DNA from: an uncultured Verrucomicrobiota bacterium
Lineage (GTDB): Bacteria; Verrucomicrobiota; Kiritimatiellia; CAIVKH01
Assembly (NCBI GenBank): GCA_937996795.1
Contig: CALKUH010000031.1
Location: forward strand, 1-58,698
Direction of reading: 5' to 3'
DNA length: 58,698 nucleotides
Position 1 is the stretch's first letter. Each line of letters begins with the position of its first letter. Under the pieces are notes generated by a model, which made no database searches, was not told the origin of the DNA, and saw only the letters and a list, made by a program, of their open reading frames with translations. Both the position numbers and the translations under genes were made by a program. This document shows positions 41,374 to 50,075 of the stretch, piece by piece.

Positions 41374-41973
41374 ATGCGCGCGCCGGCGGTCGCGATCACG
41401 GGCGGGATCGGGTGTGGCAAGTCCGAGGTGGGCCGCATCCTGGCGGAGCACGGCGTGGCGGTGCTGGATGCCGATGACGTGGTGCATGCGTTGCTGGAGT
41501 CGGATGCGGCGGTGCGGGACGCCGTCGTAGCGGTGTGCGGGTTGGATACGCGGATGCCCGATGGCCGGATGGATCGCAAGCGGATCGCCGAGCGGGTTTT
41601 CCGCGACGCGGGGTTGCGGCAGGCGCTGGAGCGCGTGTTGCATCCGCCCGTGTGGGACCGCATACGGGCGTGGCGGGAAGCGGCGGTGGAGCAGGGGCCC
41701 TGCGCGGCGTTGATCCCGCTGCTCTTTGAGGCCGGGCTGACCGAAGGCTGGAACTCGCTGTGGTGCATCGCGGCGTCCGATGACGTGGCCGATGCGCGAT
41801 TGATGGCGCGCGGGATGAGCTTGGAGCAGATCCGTCTGCGGCGGGCCGCGCAATGGCCGCTGGCGGAGAAGCGGAGGCGAGCCTCCGTGGTGATTGAAAA
41901 TGAAGGCACGCGTGATGCATTGCGCATCGCCGTGATGAACGAGTGGAAGACCCTGTTGGAAAGGAGCGCATAG
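41374..41973 (+). CDS. coaE: Dephospho-CoA kinase
   Basis: A 199-residue P-loop kinase catalysing the last step of coenzyme A synthesis. The P-loop GGIGCGKS is at residues 10-17, followed by the substrate-binding VLDADDVVHALL. A LHPPVWDRI segment, the PLLFEAGL strand (with the conserved D/E-like position) and a lid with RLMARGMSLEQIRLRRAAQ complete the family pattern. Length is typical. The ATG at 41374 is seven bases after the STT3-like stop, and rho begins two bases after its own stop, so it is in a polycistron. The coaE-rho adjacency may be lineage specific. Confidence 0.95.
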   Translation: MRAPAVAITGGIGCGKSEVGRILAEHGVAVLDADDVVHALLESDAAVRDAVVAVCGLDTRMPDGRMDRKRIAERVFRDAGLRQALERVLHPPVWDRIRAWREAAVEQGPCAALIPLLFEAGLTEGWNSLWCIAASDDVADARLMARGMSLEQIRLRRAAQWPLAEKRRRASVVIENEGTRDALRIAVMNEWKTLLERSA

Positions 41974-41975
41974 AC

Positions 41976-43505
41976 ATGCCAGACGATCAACCGAACAACA
42001 ACATGCGGCATCGCCGCGGGCGCCGTCCCGGACGGCATCACCGGCACCATGGCGGAGGCCACCGCGGTGGCGGCGGACCTCATGGCGGGAGCGGGCATCC
42101 GGAGCCGTGGTCGCCGCCCATCGACACGGGGTATGACGACGAGGTCGCGCACGAGCAGGGCCCGCAGGGTCCCGCGGGCGTGGATGCGATCCCGCAGGCG
42201 GATGGCAATGTCGGCGAACTTCCGCCGGCTCCACGTCCGCAGGGCGAGGCGCGCCTCCTCAAGCTGTTTGAACTCCAGACCATGTCGGTCCCGGAAATCA
42301 AGGCCATCTCCGACAGCTACGGCCTGGTTGAACTCGGCGCGCTGCGCAAGCACGAGCTGATTTTTGAAATCCTCCGGGCGAATGCGCGCCTCGGCGGCCA
42401 GATGTTCGGGCGCGGCGTGCTGGAAATCCTGCCCGACGGTTTCGGCTTCCTCCGCTCGCCGCTCAACAACTACCTGCCGTGTCCCGAAGACCTCTACGTG
42501 TCCCCCTCGCAGATCCGGCGGTTCGCCCTGCGGACCGGCGACTACGTCGAGGGCGAAATCCGTCCGCCCAAGGACAAGGAACGCTTCTTCGCGCTGTTCA
42601 AGGTGGACCAGATCAACAGCGGCGCGCCGGAAAAACAGCGCGCGAAGATTCCCTTCGAGAACCTGACGCCGTTGTTTCCCGACAAGCGCATCAACCTCGA
42701 GATCAAACCCGAGGAAATCTCGATGCGCGTGATGGACCTGCTGACGCCGATCGGGTTCGGCCAGCGCGGCCTGATCGTGGCGCCGCCCCGCACGGGCAAG
42801 ACAGTGCTGCTCCAGAAAATCGCGAACAGCATTTCGACGAATCATCCCAAAGCGCATCTCATCGTGCTGCTGATCGACGAGCGCCCGGAGGAAGTCACCG
42901 ACATGGAGCGGAACACGAAGGCGCAGGTCCTCAGCTCGACCTTCGATGAACCGCCGGAGCGACATGTCCAGGTCGCGGAAATCGTCATCGAAATGGCGAA
43001 GCGCATGGTGGAGTGCGGTCGCGATGTCGTGATCCTGCTCGACAGCATCACCCGCCTGGCCCGTGCCTACAACACTGTGCAGCCGCACAGCGGAAAAATC
43101 CTTTCGGGCGGTGTCGATGCCAACGCGCTGCACAAGCCCAAGCGTTTCTTCGGCGCGGCGCGCAACATCGAAGGCGGCGGCAGCCTGACCATCGTCGCCA
43201 CGGCGCTGGTGGACACGGGCAGCCGGATGGACGAGGTGATCTTCGAGGAGTTCAAGGGCACCGGAAACATGGAGCTCGCGCTGGATCGCCATCTGGTGGA
43301 CAAGCGCATCTTCCCTGCGATCAACGTGGAGAAATCCGGGACACGCAAGGAAGAGCTCTTGCTGCATCCGGACGAACTCGCCAAGATCTGGATTCTGCGC
43401 AAGGCGTTGAACGGGGTTCCGGCGGTTGAGGCGATGGAGCTGATCGTCAACCGCCTGAAGAAGACGAAGAGCAACGCGGAATTCCTGATGGCGTTGCAGG
43501 GTTAA
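41976..43505 (+). CDS. rho: Transcription termination factor Rho with His/Gly-rich N-terminal extension
   Basis: A 509-residue hexameric RNA helicase that ends transcription. The core is complete: Rho N-domain (MSVPEIKAISDSYGL), RNA-binding cold-shock-like part (GVLEILPDGFGFLRSP), P-loop APPRTGKT (residues 269-276), LLIDERPEEVTDM, the Q-loop DSITRLARAYNTV, and R-loop GGVDANALHKPKRFFGAARNIEGGGSLT. The first ~85 residues are an insert-like extension rich in His, Arg and Gly (RHHRHHGGGHRGGGG), which may add RNA or metal binding or drive condensation, as proposed for other extended Rho proteins. The ATG at 41976 has AAGGAG nine bases upstream. The E. coli protein is ~419 residues. Confidence 0.97.
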   Translation: MPDDQPNNNMRHRRGRRPGRHHRHHGGGHRGGGGPHGGSGHPEPWSPPIDTGYDDEVAHEQGPQGPAGVDAIPQADGNVGELPPAPRPQGEARLLKLFELQTMSVPEIKAISDSYGLVELGALRKHELIFEILRANARLGGQMFGRGVLEILPDGFGFLRSPLNNYLPCPEDLYVSPSQIRRFALRTGDYVEGEIRPPKDKERFFALFKVDQINSGAPEKQRAKIPFENLTPLFPDKRINLEIKPEEISMRVMDLLTPIGFGQRGLIVAPPRTGKTVLLQKIANSISTNHPKAHLIVLLIDERPEEVTDMERNTKAQVLSSTFDEPPERHVQVAEIVIEMAKRMVECGRDVVILLDSITRLARAYNTVQPHSGKILSGGVDANALHKPKRFFGAARNIEGGGSLTIVATALVDTGSRMDEVIFEEFKGTGNMELALDRHLVDKRIFPAINVEKSGTRKEELLLHPDELAKIWILRKALNGVPAVEAMELIVNRLKKTKSNAEFLMALQG

Positions 43506-43534
43506 CGCCGTGCGCGTAAGGAGCGCGTGACGAA

Positions 43535-45286
43535 ATGCCGGTGCGGAAATTGCAGCGTGGCGGTCGTGCCGCGTGGGGGGTGACGGCAGCGCTCCTGTCG
43601 ATCCTCCTCCACGGCGTGCTGCTCAACCGCCTGCCGCCCTTTCCGCTGGGCCGCGTGGATGACCAGCATCCGTGGAAGGACTATCCGGCGATCGTCCTGG
43701 GCGACACCAGGGAAATGTCGGGCGAGGTGGAAAGTCCGCCCGCCCGGTTCCGACCCGAGAGTCCGGGCGAGGTGCTCGAACAACTCGCGCAAACTGTTGG
43801 CGATGGCCCGGTGGCCGGCGGGTTCGACCTGCCCGTTCCGCCCGCCCCTGAACTCTCCCGCGGCACCCTGCAGGGGGAATCGCAGGCGCTGATGGAACCG
43901 CAACCTGACGCCGCGCGTCCGCTGTGGGATCCGCGCGAGGAGATCATCCAAATCGACCGTGCCGTGCTCGATGAACAGGTGGCCGCCCTTCCGCGTCGCT
44001 ATACGGAGACCATCGACCGCCGCGTGCGGGTGCCCGACGTGACGCTTCCGATGGAGTCGCCCGCGGAATGGATGCCTGCCATCGGCGGGGCGGGTGAGCC
44101 GGGGATCGAAGCGGCATCGCGAGCGCTCGAGTGGCCCGAGGGTTGGGGGCCTACACTGCTCGGCGCTCTGGAGCCGGGCGGCGACTGGTCGGCGGTGGCG
44201 ACCGTGCTTTCCGGTCCATCGTCAGCGGAGGCGCCGCGCCCGGAGGCGGTCGAACGCTATCTCGCGGTGGATACCCAGGTGTTTCGCGCGGCGGATGAGG
44301 ACGGGGCGGTTTATTTCCGTCTCGAAATCAAACGGCACGGCGAGGACGCGTTGCCGGTCCTGCCGAAGGATTTGCTGCTGTTACAGGATTCCTCCGAAAG
44401 CATCACGCCGGCCAAGCTGGCCGAGTGCAAGCGCGGGTTGCGCCGGTGGCTGGACTATATCAATCCCGGCGACCGATTCCAAATCATCGGCTTCAGCGAC
44501 CATCTGGAACGCTGCTTCCCGGAAGGCTGGCAGCCGATGACTCCAAAAAACCGCGCGCAGGCGCTCGCGTTCATCGACGGGTTGCGCGCCATGGGCAACA
44601 CGGATGTGTATGGCACCCTGGAGGCGGCGGCGACGATTGAACGCGACCCGGACCGGCCCCTGCTTGCCGTGCTTGTCACCGACGGGCGTCCGACGACGGG
44701 GGTCATGGGCAGCTCCGAGATCATCGAGCGTTTTTCCACGGCCAACCACGGCGGGCTCTCGCTCTTTTCCGTGGGGGCCGGGCGCCGCGTGAACCGGTTC
44801 CTGCTCGATCTCGCCAGCTACCGGAATCGAGGAGACGCTCTCGTGGTGCCGGAGGAAACCGGCCTTGTCGATGCAATGGATCGGTGGGCGCGTGAAACGC
44901 GGAACCCGGTGCTCGCGGATTTGCGCTACCGATTTTCCGGCGTGCCGGTCGAAGCGGTGTATCCGCGCGCGCTCACGCCGCTTTTTCTCGATCGCCCGCT
45001 CGTGTTGTATGGCCGCATGCCTCCCGGCGGCGCGGAGGCGGCGTTTCAAGTGCTCGGACGGAGCGGGACGTTGGAGCGCGATCTGGTCTTTCCCCTGGAC
45101 CTGGCGAGGGCCACCGAGGGCGGCCCCGACATCCGCCAGCGCTGGGCCTGGCATCGCATCTACCACCTCATTGGCGAACATACGCGCACCGGCGATGCCG
45201 CGCTGGTCGAGTCGATTCGCGCGATATCCGCCCAATATGGGCTCGTGGTGCCCTACGGATATGGCGAAAGTGTTCCGCGGTGGTAG
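43535..45286 (+). CDS. von Willebrand factor A domain protein, membrane anchored
   Basis: A 583-residue protein with one N-terminal hydrophobic helix (AAWGVTAALLSILLHGVLL) and a Pro/Glu-rich exported part of ~250 residues. A VWA domain follows with an intact MIDAS metal site: Asp285-x-Ser287-x-Ser289 (QDSSESIT), Thr356 (MGNTDVYG) and Asp383 (VTDGRPTTG). The remainder (residues ~445-583) is beta-rich and resembles proteins of the inter-alpha-trypsin-inhibitor or Ca-activated chloride-channel type, ending in a Trp. It is probably periplasmic and binds a partner protein through a metal ion. The ATG at 43535 has GGAG about ten bases upstream. The partner is unknown; its own operon (rho upstream, tig downstream) gives no clear hint. 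Confidence 0.8.
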   Translation: MPVRKLQRGGRAAWGVTAALLSILLHGVLLNRLPPFPLGRVDDQHPWKDYPAIVLGDTREMSGEVESPPARFRPESPGEVLEQLAQTVGDGPVAGGFDLPVPPAPELSRGTLQGESQALMEPQPDAARPLWDPREEIIQIDRAVLDEQVAALPRRYTETIDRRVRVPDVTLPMESPAEWMPAIGGAGEPGIEAASRALEWPEGWGPTLLGALEPGGDWSAVATVLSGPSSAEAPRPEAVERYLAVDTQVFRAADEDGAVYFRLEIKRHGEDALPVLPKDLLLLQDSSESITPAKLAECKRGLRRWLDYINPGDRFQIIGFSDHLERCFPEGWQPMTPKNRAQALAFIDGLRAMGNTDVYGTLEAAATIERDPDRPLLAVLVTDGRPTTGVMGSSEIIERFSTANHGGLSLFSVGAGRRVNRFLLDLASYRNRGDALVVPEETGLVDAMDRWARETRNPVLADLRYRFSGVPVEAVYPRALTPLFLDRPLVLYGRMPPGGAEAAFQVLGRSGTLERDLVFPLDLARATEGGPDIRQRWAWHRIYHLIGEHTRTGDAALVESIRAISAQYGLVVPYGYGESVPRW

Positions 45287-45287
45287 G

Positions 45288-45316
45288 TTGACGGGGTGCG
45301 CGCCGGCGACTATGGT
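45288..45316 (+). promoter_or_regulatory. Promoter of tig-clpP-clpX
   Basis: TTGACG (45288-45293) and TATGGT (45311-45316) are exactly 17 bases apart, immediately after the stop of the VWA gene. The transcript would start near 45323, leaving a ~30-base leader with GGGAG about ten bases before the tig ATG at 45353. This start has a normal Shine-Dalgarno, unlike the near-leaderless ones. Confidence 0.6.
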
Positions 45317-45352
45317 ATGCCGCTTTTAACGCCCCTTGGGAGACATGAGTTG

Positions 45353-46666
45353 ATGAACATTCGTATGGAAATGCCGGGTCCCTGCCGCCGTGAACTCCAC
45401 ATTGAGGTGCCGGCCGACCAGGTTCGCTCCGCTTTTGATGAAGTGACCGCTTCCTACCTCCGTGTGGCCCGCATCCCCGGCTTCCGGCCGGGCCGCGCGC
45501 CGCGCGACCTCGTCCGCCGCCGCTACCAGAAGGAAATCGCGGGCGACGTCAAGGAGCGCCTGATCCCCGAGGGCTACCAGGCGGCGATCAAACAGGAAAA
45601 ACTCTCCACTGTCGCCGTGTTGGATGTGCGCGAGCAGTCGCTGGAAGAGGGGCAGCCGTTTGCGTTTTCCGTGGTGCTGGATGTCGCGCCCGATTTCCAA
45701 CTGCCGGAATACAAAGGCATCGCGTTGACCCGCAAGACGCCCGCGGTCGGCGAATCGGACATCGACGACGTGTTGAAGAACATCCGCGAGCAGAATGGGC
45801 GATTCGAGGATGTCGCCGGCCGCGCGGTGCAGATCGGCGACCTGGTGAAAATCGATTATGAGGGCACACTTGATGGCCAGCCGGTCGAGTCGCTTGCGCC
45901 CCAGGCCAAGGGCATGGGCAAGGGCACGGATTTCTGGCTGATGGCGGATGAGCAGAACCAATTCCTGCCCGGTTTTGCGCAGGGGCTGGCCGGCGCCGCC
46001 ATCGGCGAGGGCCGCGAAGTGACAGTGGACTTCCCGGCGGACTTTCCTGAAAAGGCGCTGGCGGGCAGGAAAGCCGTGTACGCCGTCACGGTCAAGGCGT
46101 TGCGCGAGAAAAAGCTGCCCGAACTCGACTCAGAATTTCTCAAAGGCGTCGGGGTGGCCACGGTCGAAGAACTGCGGGATCGCGTGAAGGTGGACCTGCA
46201 GCAGCTGCGGGAACGCAACGAGTCGCGCCGCCTGCAGGGTGAAATCGTCCGCCACCTGTTGGAGAAATCGACGTTTGATGTGCCCGAGTCGATCCTGCAG
46301 GAGGAAACGCGCCAGGAAGTGTACGAGCTCGTCCGTCAGAACCAGCAGCGCGGGATCAGCACCGACGATATCGAAGGCCACAAAGAGGAGCTGTTTGACG
46401 CCGCCACGCGCTCGGCCACCGAGAAGGTCAAGTTGCGCTACGTCCTGCGCCGCATCGCCGCGGAAGAGAAGATTGCGGTGGAAGAAGCCGAGGTCGAGGC
46501 GCGCATCCGCTCCCTGGCGGCGGGCTGGGGCGTGCCCGCGGATCGCCTGCGCGCCGACATGGAGAAGCGCAATGCGCTGGGCCAGGTCCGCGATGACGTG
46601 TTGATGAACAAGGTGCTGGGCCGGTTGCTTGAGACCGCCGCCATCACCGAGGAAGCCGCATCATGA
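45353..46666 (+). CDS. tig: Trigger factor chaperone
   Basis: A 437-residue ribosome-bound chaperone and peptidyl-prolyl isomerase. The N-terminal ribosome-binding domain carries the signature region with GFRPGRAPRDLVRRRY (the expected loop is GFRxGKxP). An FKBP-like PPIase domain follows (GDLVKIDYEGTLDGQP, FAQGLAGAAIGEGREVTVDFPADF), and then the helical C-terminal chaperone domain with FDVPESILQEETRQEVYELV. The ATG at 45353 is preceded by GGGAG, and a promoter lies ~40 bases upstream. The stop overlaps the clpP start (ATGA). The tig-clpP-clpX order is the classical arrangement, so substrate holding and proteolysis are co-expressed. Confidence 0.97.
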   Translation: MNIRMEMPGPCRRELHIEVPADQVRSAFDEVTASYLRVARIPGFRPGRAPRDLVRRRYQKEIAGDVKERLIPEGYQAAIKQEKLSTVAVLDVREQSLEEGQPFAFSVVLDVAPDFQLPEYKGIALTRKTPAVGESDIDDVLKNIREQNGRFEDVAGRAVQIGDLVKIDYEGTLDGQPVESLAPQAKGMGKGTDFWLMADEQNQFLPGFAQGLAGAAIGEGREVTVDFPADFPEKALAGRKAVYAVTVKALREKKLPELDSEFLKGVGVATVEELRDRVKVDLQQLRERNESRRLQGEIVRHLLEKSTFDVPESILQEETRQEVYELVRQNQQRGISTDDIEGHKEELFDAATRSATEKVKLRYVLRRIAAEEKIAVEEAEVEARIRSLAAGWGVPADRLRADMEKRNALGQVRDDVLMNKVLGRLLETAAITEEAAS

Positions 46667-47280
46667 ACGAGCGCGCAAACTTGTTGGTGCCGATGGTGAT
46701 TGAGCAGACCGGACGCGGCGAACGCGCGTTCGACATCTACTCCCGCCTGCTCAAGGAACGCATCATTTTCCTCGGCACCGGCATCAACGATGATGTGGCG
46801 AATCTCATTATCGCGCAGATGCTGTTTCTTCAAAGCGAAGATGCGGAGAAGGACATCAACCTCTACATCAATTCGCCGGGCGGCTCCGTCACGGCGGGTC
46901 TCGCGATCTATGACACGATCCAGTACCTCAAGTGCGATGTCGTAACCTACTGCCTCGGCCAGGCCGCCAGCATGGGCGCCGTGCTGCTCGCGGCGGGCGC
47001 GGCGGGCAAGCGGTATGCGCTACCCAACGCGCGCATCATGATCCACCAGCCCTGGGGCGGGGTGCAGGGCCAGGCGAGCGACATCAGCATCCAGGCAAAG
47101 GAAATCCTGCGCCTGCGTGACCGGCTGAACGAGATCCTCTCCCAGCACACGGGCAAGCCGATCGACGCCATCGCGCGGGACACGGATCGCGACAACTTCA
47201 TGTCCGCCGAGGAGGCCCGCGCGTACGGGTTGGTGGACAATGTGACGACAAGCCGGAAGACCGGCGCAAAGGCGGGCTAA
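46663..47280 (+). CDS. clpP: ATP-dependent Clp protease proteolytic subunit
   Basis: A 205-residue serine protease that forms a double heptamer with ClpX. The triad is present: Ser103 in the AASMGAVLLAAG block, His128 in MIHQPWGG, and Asp in the DTDRDNFMS segment near residue 177. Additional family strands are YSRLLKERIIFLG, DINLYINSPGGSVTAGLAIYDTIQ and the oligomerisation helix LRDRLNEILSQHTG. The N-terminal axial-loop region (NLLVPMVIEQTGRGERAFDIYSR) appears normal. It is coupled to tig by ATGA, and clpX begins four bases after its stop. There is no sign of a second paralogue in the window. Confidence 0.98.
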   Translation: MNERANLLVPMVIEQTGRGERAFDIYSRLLKERIIFLGTGINDDVANLIIAQMLFLQSEDAEKDINLYINSPGGSVTAGLAIYDTIQYLKCDVVTYCLGQAASMGAVLLAAGAAGKRYALPNARIMIHQPWGGVQGQASDISIQAKEILRLRDRLNEILSQHTGKPIDAIARDTDRDNFMSAEEARAYGLVDNVTTSRKTGAKAG

Positions 47281-47284
47281 TCGC

Positions 47285-48535
47285 ATGGTGCGCGCGGAGA
47301 CTCCAAAGTGCTCGTTCTGCGGCAAGCCTCAGGGTGAGGTGAAACGCCTCATCACGGGGCCCGGCGTCCACATCTGCAACGAGTGCGTGGTCCTCTGCAA
47401 CTCGCTCATCAATCGCGATGCCGCGAATGCCGATCGTCCTCGCGCGCCCGGCGCCGCGGTGCCGAAACCGCACGAGATCAAGGCCGCGCTTGACGAGCAT
47501 GTCGTCGGACAGGAGCACGCAAAGAAGATTCTCTCCGTCGCCGTCCACAACCATTACAAGCGGGTCCGCGCCTCGGCGCAGCGCGACGCGTCCGATCCGC
47601 ATGCCGGCGTGGAAATCGAAAAGAGCAACATCCTGCTGATCGGTCCGACCGGTTCCGGCAAAACCCTGCTGGCGCGCACGCTGGCCCGTGTCCTGGATGT
47701 CCCGTTCAGCATGTCGGACGCCACGACGCTGACCGAGGCGGGCTATGTCGGCGAGGATGTCGAAAACATCCTCCTGCGACTGGTCCAGGCGGCGGATTAC
47801 AACGTGGCCCGCGCTGAAATGGGCATCGTGTATATCGATGAGATTGACAAGATTTCCAAGAAAGGCGCCAACCCGTCGATCACGCGCGACGTGTCCGGCG
47901 AGGGCGTCCAGCAGGCGCTGTTGAAGATTCTTGAGGGCACCACGGCGAACGTGCCGCCCCAGGGCGGGCGCAAGCACCCGCAGCAGGAATACATCAAGAT
48001 CAACACGCAGAACATCCTCTTCATTTGCGGAGGCGCCTTCATCGGGCTCGACAAGATTCTCAAGCGGCGTCTGGGCCGTGGCGCGCTCGGGTTCGGGACG
48101 GATGCCGCGCCTCCGGAGGAGTCGCGCGGGCTCGTGCGTGTCGAACCGGAGGACCTCGTTGAGTTCGGCCTGATTCCTGAATTCATCGGACGCCTTCCCG
48201 TGGTGTCGATGCTTCACCAGCTCACGGAGGATGAACTGGTGCGCATCCTGACCGAGCCGCGCAACGCCATGACGAAGCAATACGCGAAGTTGCTGGCCAT
48301 GGACCAGGTGGACCTGAGCTTTACGGATTCCGCGCTGCGCGAACTGGCCCGCATCGCCATGCAAAAGGGAACCGGCGCGCGCGGGCTTCGGGCGATCCTC
48401 GAACACATCATGCTCGATGTGATGTACGAGGCGCCGTTGAAGGGAAACCTCAAGGAATTCCGCATCACCAAATCGGTGGTGGCCGGTCAACGCCATGCGA
48501 TGGGCCTGTCGGAAGATCTTCTCAAGAGCGCCTGA
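47285..48535 (+). CDS. clpX: ATP-dependent Clp protease ATP-binding subunit ClpX
   Basis: A 416-residue AAA+ unfoldase. The zinc-binding domain has Cys9, Cys12, Cys31 and Cys34 (KCSFCGKP, HICNECVV). The AAA+ module has Walker A GPTGSGKT (residues 120-127), Walker B VYIDEIDK (Asp185, Glu186), the pore GYVGED loop, and sensor 2 near GTGARGLRAILEH. The ClpP-docking tripeptide that is IGF in E. coli reads LGF here (RGALGFGTD), within the normal variation. The ATG at 47285 lies four bases after clpP. The downstream 5'-nucleotidase gene begins inside the last 41 bases of clpX. Confidence 0.98.
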   Translation: MVRAETPKCSFCGKPQGEVKRLITGPGVHICNECVVLCNSLINRDAANADRPRAPGAAVPKPHEIKAALDEHVVGQEHAKKILSVAVHNHYKRVRASAQRDASDPHAGVEIEKSNILLIGPTGSGKTLLARTLARVLDVPFSMSDATTLTEAGYVGEDVENILLRLVQAADYNVARAEMGIVYIDEIDKISKKGANPSITRDVSGEGVQQALLKILEGTTANVPPQGGRKHPQQEYIKINTQNILFICGGAFIGLDKILKRRLGRGALGFGTDAAPPEESRGLVRVEPEDLVEFGLIPEFIGRLPVVSMLHQLTEDELVRILTEPRNAMTKQYAKLLAMDQVDLSFTDSALRELARIAMQKGTGARGLRAILEHIMLDVMYEAPLKGNLKEFRITKSVVAGQRHAMGLSEDLLKSA

Positions 48536-50075
48536 GCGCATCCGGGCGGCCCTCCCGGCGGCCCTGTTTGCGTTTCTCCTGTGCGCGCCGGATGCATCGG
48601 CGCGTCCGGTATCCATAACCGTCCTACATACGACCGACCTGCACGGGCATTTTTTCCCGACGACAGACTACGACGGGAGACCGGACATGGGCGGCTTGCT
48701 CCGCTGTGCGACACGCATCCGTGAAGTGCGCGAGGCGTCGCCTCATGTGCTCCTGATTGATTGCGGCGATCTGTATCAGGGCGCGGCGGAGAGTTTTTTG
48801 ACCGATGGCCGGCTGATGATTCAAGCCCTCGGCGCGCTGAAGTACGATGCGTGGGTCATCGGCAACCACGAATTCGATTGGGGTCTGGGCAAAATGGCCG
48901 CGTTGATCGAATCCTCCGCGACCCCGATGCTCTCCGCCAACATGGTTTCGCTTCCCGGACGCCCTCATCCGTTCCCGCGCATTCGTCCCTTCCGGATCGT
49001 CGAACGGGATGGTGTGCGCATCGCGATCGTTGGACTCATCACGCCCGCGGTGCCGACGTGGTCCACGCCGGACCTGATCGGAGACGCGCGCTTCGAGCGC
49101 TCCGTTGACGCCCTCAAACGGATCATGCCGCTAGTGCGGGCGGAGGAGCCCGATGTGCTGTTGCTGGCGACGCATCAGGGCTACAAGCGCCAGGGCGACG
49201 ATCACGCGAACGAAATCAATGCGATCGCGCGCCAATTCCCCGAATTCGACGCCATCATCGGGGGGCATTCCCATCAACCGATTCCAGAGGCCTGGATTGA
49301 GGGGAAATTGCTCTACACCCAGGCCGGCTATCACGGCATCTGGCTCGGGCAACTGGATCTGGTCTATGACACCGTGCAGCGCCGTGTGGTGCATAAATCC
49401 GCGCGGCTCCACGAAATGGGGCCGGGGGTGCCGCCGGATGCGGACCTTTCGGCACGCTTTGAGAAGGAACTCAAACGCGCGCAGGAATACCTGACTCGAC
49501 GCGTGGGCCGCGCGGAGGATCGCTTTACGTGGACACCCGACGAGTTCGGAAGTTCCCCGGTGCAGCGACTGCTGACCCGCGCATTGGCGGAGGCCAGCGG
49601 CGCCCCGCTGGTTCTGCACGGCATCCTGGATGAGACCGATCTGAATCCCGGCGACATCCGCATGGCGGACGTCTGGCGCATCGTCCCCTATGAAAACCGC
49701 GTGGCGGTGCTCCAGGTGACGCCTTCCGAATTGCTCGAAATCCTGTCCGAGAATGCCGAACAGCGTCGCGCGCATGCGTTCATGGGCCTCCATGGCGCGC
49801 GGTATCGCTGGGAAACCGATGCCACGGGTGTGCGCCGCCCCGCGGGGCTTGTGCTGGCGGACGGGACTGTTCCGCATCCGCGCCAGCGCCTGCGCCTTGC
49901 GATCAATTCCTATGTGCTGGCCTCCGGTGGCGGACGCTACACGAAAGTGCGCGCCATTTCGGAGCGGCCGGAAACGCGCACCCGGATTCTCGACATCGAC
50001 ACACGCACCGCGGTAATCGAGTACATCCGTCGCAATCAGCCGTTGCGGCTGGCGGATGTGATGGGGGACGAATGA
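48495..50075 (+). CDS. UshA-like 5'-nucleotidase / metallophosphoesterase, exported
   Basis: A 526-residue periplasmic phosphatase. A signal sequence (AALPAALFAFLLCAPDASA) precedes the N-terminal dimetal domain, whose ligands are visible in HTTDLHGHF, DCGDLYQG, GNHEFDWG and GGHSHQP. The C-terminal 5'-nucleotidase substrate domain runs from residue ~335 (SPVQRLLTRALAEASG) and includes DVWRIVPYENRVAVLQVTPSELLEIL and LRLAINSYVLASGG. The ATG at 48495 overlaps clpX by 41 bases and gives a long basic n-region; no better start codon exists before the signal core, so the start is uncertain. The stop overlaps the next gene (ATGA). The protein would release phosphate or nucleosides from extracytoplasmic nucleotides. 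Confidence 0.9.
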   Translation: MRWACRKIFSRAPERIRAALPAALFAFLLCAPDASARPVSITVLHTTDLHGHFFPTTDYDGRPDMGGLLRCATRIREVREASPHVLLIDCGDLYQGAAESFLTDGRLMIQALGALKYDAWVIGNHEFDWGLGKMAALIESSATPMLSANMVSLPGRPHPFPRIRPFRIVERDGVRIAIVGLITPAVPTWSTPDLIGDARFERSVDALKRIMPLVRAEEPDVLLLATHQGYKRQGDDHANEINAIARQFPEFDAIIGGHSHQPIPEAWIEGKLLYTQAGYHGIWLGQLDLVYDTVQRRVVHKSARLHEMGPGVPPDADLSARFEKELKRAQEYLTRRVGRAEDRFTWTPDEFGSSPVQRLLTRALAEASGAPLVLHGILDETDLNPGDIRMADVWRIVPYENRVAVLQVTPSELLEILSENAEQRRAHAFMGLHGARYRWETDATGVRRPAGLVLADGTVPHPRQRLRLAINSYVLASGGGRYTKVRAISERPETRTRILDIDTRTAVIEYIRRNQPLRLADVMGDE

